Assembly (NCBI GenBank): GCA_007120055.1
Contig: SKOL01000637.1
Coordinates: 1 to 6,327, forward strand
DNA length: 6,327 nucleotides
Origin: Anaerobacillus sp.
Lineage (GTDB): Bacteria > Bacillota > Bacilli > Bacillales_H > Anaerobacillaceae
Reading direction: 5' to 3'
Shown: piece by piece, positions 5,169 through 6,327 of the stretch
How the letters are laid out: each line of letters begins with the position of its first letter
Position numbering within the stretch: the first letter of the stretch is position 1
Program-made: the position numbers and the translations under genes
Notes under the pieces: generated by a model
Database searches by the model: none
Told to the model about the DNA's origin: nothing
The model's input: only the letters and a program-made list of their open reading frames with translations

Positions 5169-5427
5169 CTTTTACATGTTAAATGGCAACGTTGCATCGT
5201 CATGATTGTATTGTATGAAAATGTCCGGCCGAAATCTCGAGCGAGCCTCTAAAATTCGCTAGAAGTTGCTCCTGCGGTTACTCGTCGCAAAGCTGCACGA
5301 TGATTCCTCTAGAAGTATCTCATGGTGTGATTGAGGTCAGTAGCTTTACAGCGAAGCGAGAGAATTCGGCCGGCATATACTTATTAAATGGTGACGTTAC
5401 ACCGTCATGACATTTAACATGTAAAAG
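5169..5427 (+). repeat. Family B structured repeat, copy 2 (B2), upstream of racE
   Basis: 259 bases, same orientation and plan as B1. The ends are a perfect 17-base inverted repeat: CTTTTACATGTTAAATG (5169-5185) and CATTTAACATGTAAAAG (5411-5427). Hairpin modules lie at 5179-5205 and 5384-5410, the latter pairing TGACG (5392-5396) with CGTCA (5403-5407). The core is 5243-5355. The inner arms are GC-rich and unlike those of B1: CCGGCCGAA (5225-5233) pairs with TTCGGCCGG (5365-5373), and TCTC (5235-5238) with GAGA (5360-5363). In the core AAAGCTG (5289-5295) pairs with TAGCTTT (5341-5347), using G-U where B1 has A-U. It fills the whole gap between the tandem tract and racE, ending 8 bases before the racE Shine-Dalgarno. 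No clear racE promoter is visible inside it. Confidence 0.9.
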
Positions 5428-5447
5428 GATGAAAAAGAGGGAATTCA

Positions 5448-6242
5448 TTGAATAAAGCAATTGGTGTTATCGATTCTGGTATTGGTGGGATAACTGTAGT
5501 AAAAGAATTATTACGGCAACTACCGAAAGAAGAAATTTTATATATTGGTGATACTGCTCGTTGTCCGTATGGGCCAAGGCCAGAAGAAGAGGTAAGAAAA
5601 TTCACGTGGGAAATGATTAACTATTTACTAGATAAAGAAATAAAAATGCTAGTGATTGCATGTAATACAGCAACCGCTGTTGTTTTAGAAGAGGCTAGAG
5701 ATCAGTTAAAAATCCCTGTAGTTGGCGTAATTCACCCAGGTGCAATCTCGGCATTAAAGGCGACGAAAAATGATAGTGTAGCTGTTATTGGTACAGTCGG
5801 AACAATTAAAAGTGATGCTTATAAGAAGACACTTACGAGTATTAATAGTAACATCAAGGTAGAAAGTTTAGCTTGCCCGCCTTTTGTCCCTTTAGTAGAA
5901 AAAGGTGTATTCGATGGGCCAGAAGCTTATAAAGTTGTTCAAAACTGCTTACAGCCTTTAAAAAGATCTACTGTTGATACGATTATTTTAGGATGCACTC
6001 ATTATCCACTATTAATGAATGTGATCCAAGAGGTAATGGGAGAGACCATTGAAGTAATTTCTTCAGGCGATGAAACTGCAAGAGAAGTAAGTGCGCTTCT
6101 TTATCATAATGAGCTTCTTTATACAGGAAACCGTCAACCGAATCACACATTCTATACAACAGGTGAAGAGATTCGTTTTAAACAAATTGCTGAAGAGTGG
6201 TTAGAGCAAAATGTATTAGTTGCTACTATATTTTTAACGTAA
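5448..6242 (+). CDS. racE: Glutamate racemase
   Basis: Glutamate racemase (RacE/MurI) interconverts L- and D-glutamate without a cofactor, supplying D-glutamate for the second position of the peptidoglycan stem peptide, in the cytoplasm. Both catalytic cysteines are present: Cys72 in ACNTAT and Cys183 in GCTHYP, the latter followed by His185. The N-terminal [10 protein letters not shown] supplies Asp9, and [10 protein letters not shown] is typical of the Bacillus enzymes. The 264 residues are slightly short of B. subtilis RacE (about 272, from memory). The lack is at the extreme C-terminus, beyond the catalytic domains, and the stop codon runs into the terminator. The start is TTG with AGAGGGA (5436-5442) 5 bases upstream. 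Transcription probably reads through from ysmB across B2, or starts from an unseen promoter within it. In B. subtilis gerM would come next. Confidence 0.96.
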   Translation: MNKAIGVIDSGIGGITVVKELLRQLPKEEILYIGDTARCPYGPRPEEEVRKFTWEMINYLLDKEIKMLVIACNTATAVVLEEARDQLKIPVVGVIHPGAISALKATKNDSVAVIGTVGTIKSDAYKKTLTSINSNIKVESLACPPFVPLVEKGVFDGPEAYKVVQNCLQPLKRSTVDTIILGCTHYPLLMNVIQEVMGETIEVISSGDETAREVSALLYHNELLYTGNRQPNHTFYTTGEEIRFKQIAEEWLEQNVLVATIFLT

Positions 6243-6267
6243 AAAGTCCTTTTAGAGGGCTTTTTTT
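6241..6267 (+). terminator. Rho-independent terminator of racE
   Basis: AGTCCT (6245-6250) pairs with AGGGCT (6256-6261) with one G-U, around a 5-base loop. It is flanked by an A-tract that includes the last bases of the racE stop codon and by a run of seven to eight Ts (6261-6268). Confidence 0.88.
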
Positions 6268-6274
6268 GTTTGTG

Positions 6275-6314
6275 GTGTTTAGTTGGTTAGTTTGCTCGTT
6301 GGTTTGTTGGTTAG
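6275..6314 (+). repeat. GT-rich tract at the window end, B-repeat-associated type
   Basis: It contains TTGGTTAGTTTG (6283-6294), shared with the tract before B2, and GTTGGTTTGTTGGTTAG (6298-6314), identical to the tract before B1. In B1 the repeat begins 12 bases after this 17-mer. Here the window ends 13 bases after it, with no CTTTTACATG yet visible. Confidence 0.65.
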
Positions 6315-6327
6315 CTGAAGAGAAATC

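Noticed and set aside
2007..5427. CRISPR array or transposon insertion sequence
   Set aside because: There are only two copies, far apart, with no spacers and no transposase gene. The pattern is that of nested palindromes, not direct repeats with unique spacers.
6200..6242. Frameshifted or truncated racE
   Set aside because: The C-terminus is only a few residues shorter than I remember for B. subtilis, all catalytic motifs are intact, and the terminator follows in the normal place.

Overview
The window looks like a chromosomal segment of an A+T-rich, spore-forming member of the Bacillaceae. The evidence is a near-canonical GerE, Bacillus-type SdhB, HPr/Enzyme I, YsmB-like MarR and RacE proteins, strong Shine-Dalgarno sequences, TTG starts on three genes, and hairpin-plus-T-run terminators. 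No genus is claimed. All genes are on the + strand.

Layout: the 3' part of sdhB with its terminator (1-805); ysmA, a hotdog thioesterase (861-1328); gerE behind a good sigma-K promoter match (1332-1639); a long hairpin terminator of repeat family A (A1, 1646-1767); a sigma-A promoter, a GlcT-type RNA antiterminator (RAT) with overlapping terminator (1791-1969), then a ~260-bp structured repeat of family B (B1, 2007-2266); ptsH and ptsI, overlapping by one base (2382-4363); a second family A hairpin terminator (A2, 4378-4495); ysmB, a MarR regulator (4658-5107); a short GTTGGAAA tandem tract and a second family B repeat (B2, 5169-5427); racE/murI glutamate racemase (5448-6242) with its terminator; and a GT-rich tail like the one in front of B1.

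From memory of Bacillus subtilis, sdhB, ysmA, gerE, ysmB and racE are neighbours in this order, while ptsHI lies elsewhere downstream of ptsG. Here a complete sugar-phosphotransferase module, with its own promoter and glucose-responsive leader but no ptsG, sits between gerE and ysmB. It is bracketed by the two family A hairpins.

The genes cover separate jobs: respiration and TCA cycle (SdhB), late mother-cell gene control (GerE), sugar uptake and carbon signalling (HPr/EI), and D-glutamate for peptidoglycan (RacE). They look like independent transcription units rather than one operon.

The least ordinary content is non-coding. The two family B repeats share a ~114-bp core about 90% identical, outer terminal inverted repeats and four copies of a 27-nt hairpin module. 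The inner arms enclosing the core have unrelated sequences in the two copies, yet each copy's arms are self-complementary. That argues for a maintained fold. One copy lies inside the pts leader, the other ends 8 bases before the racE ribosome binding site.
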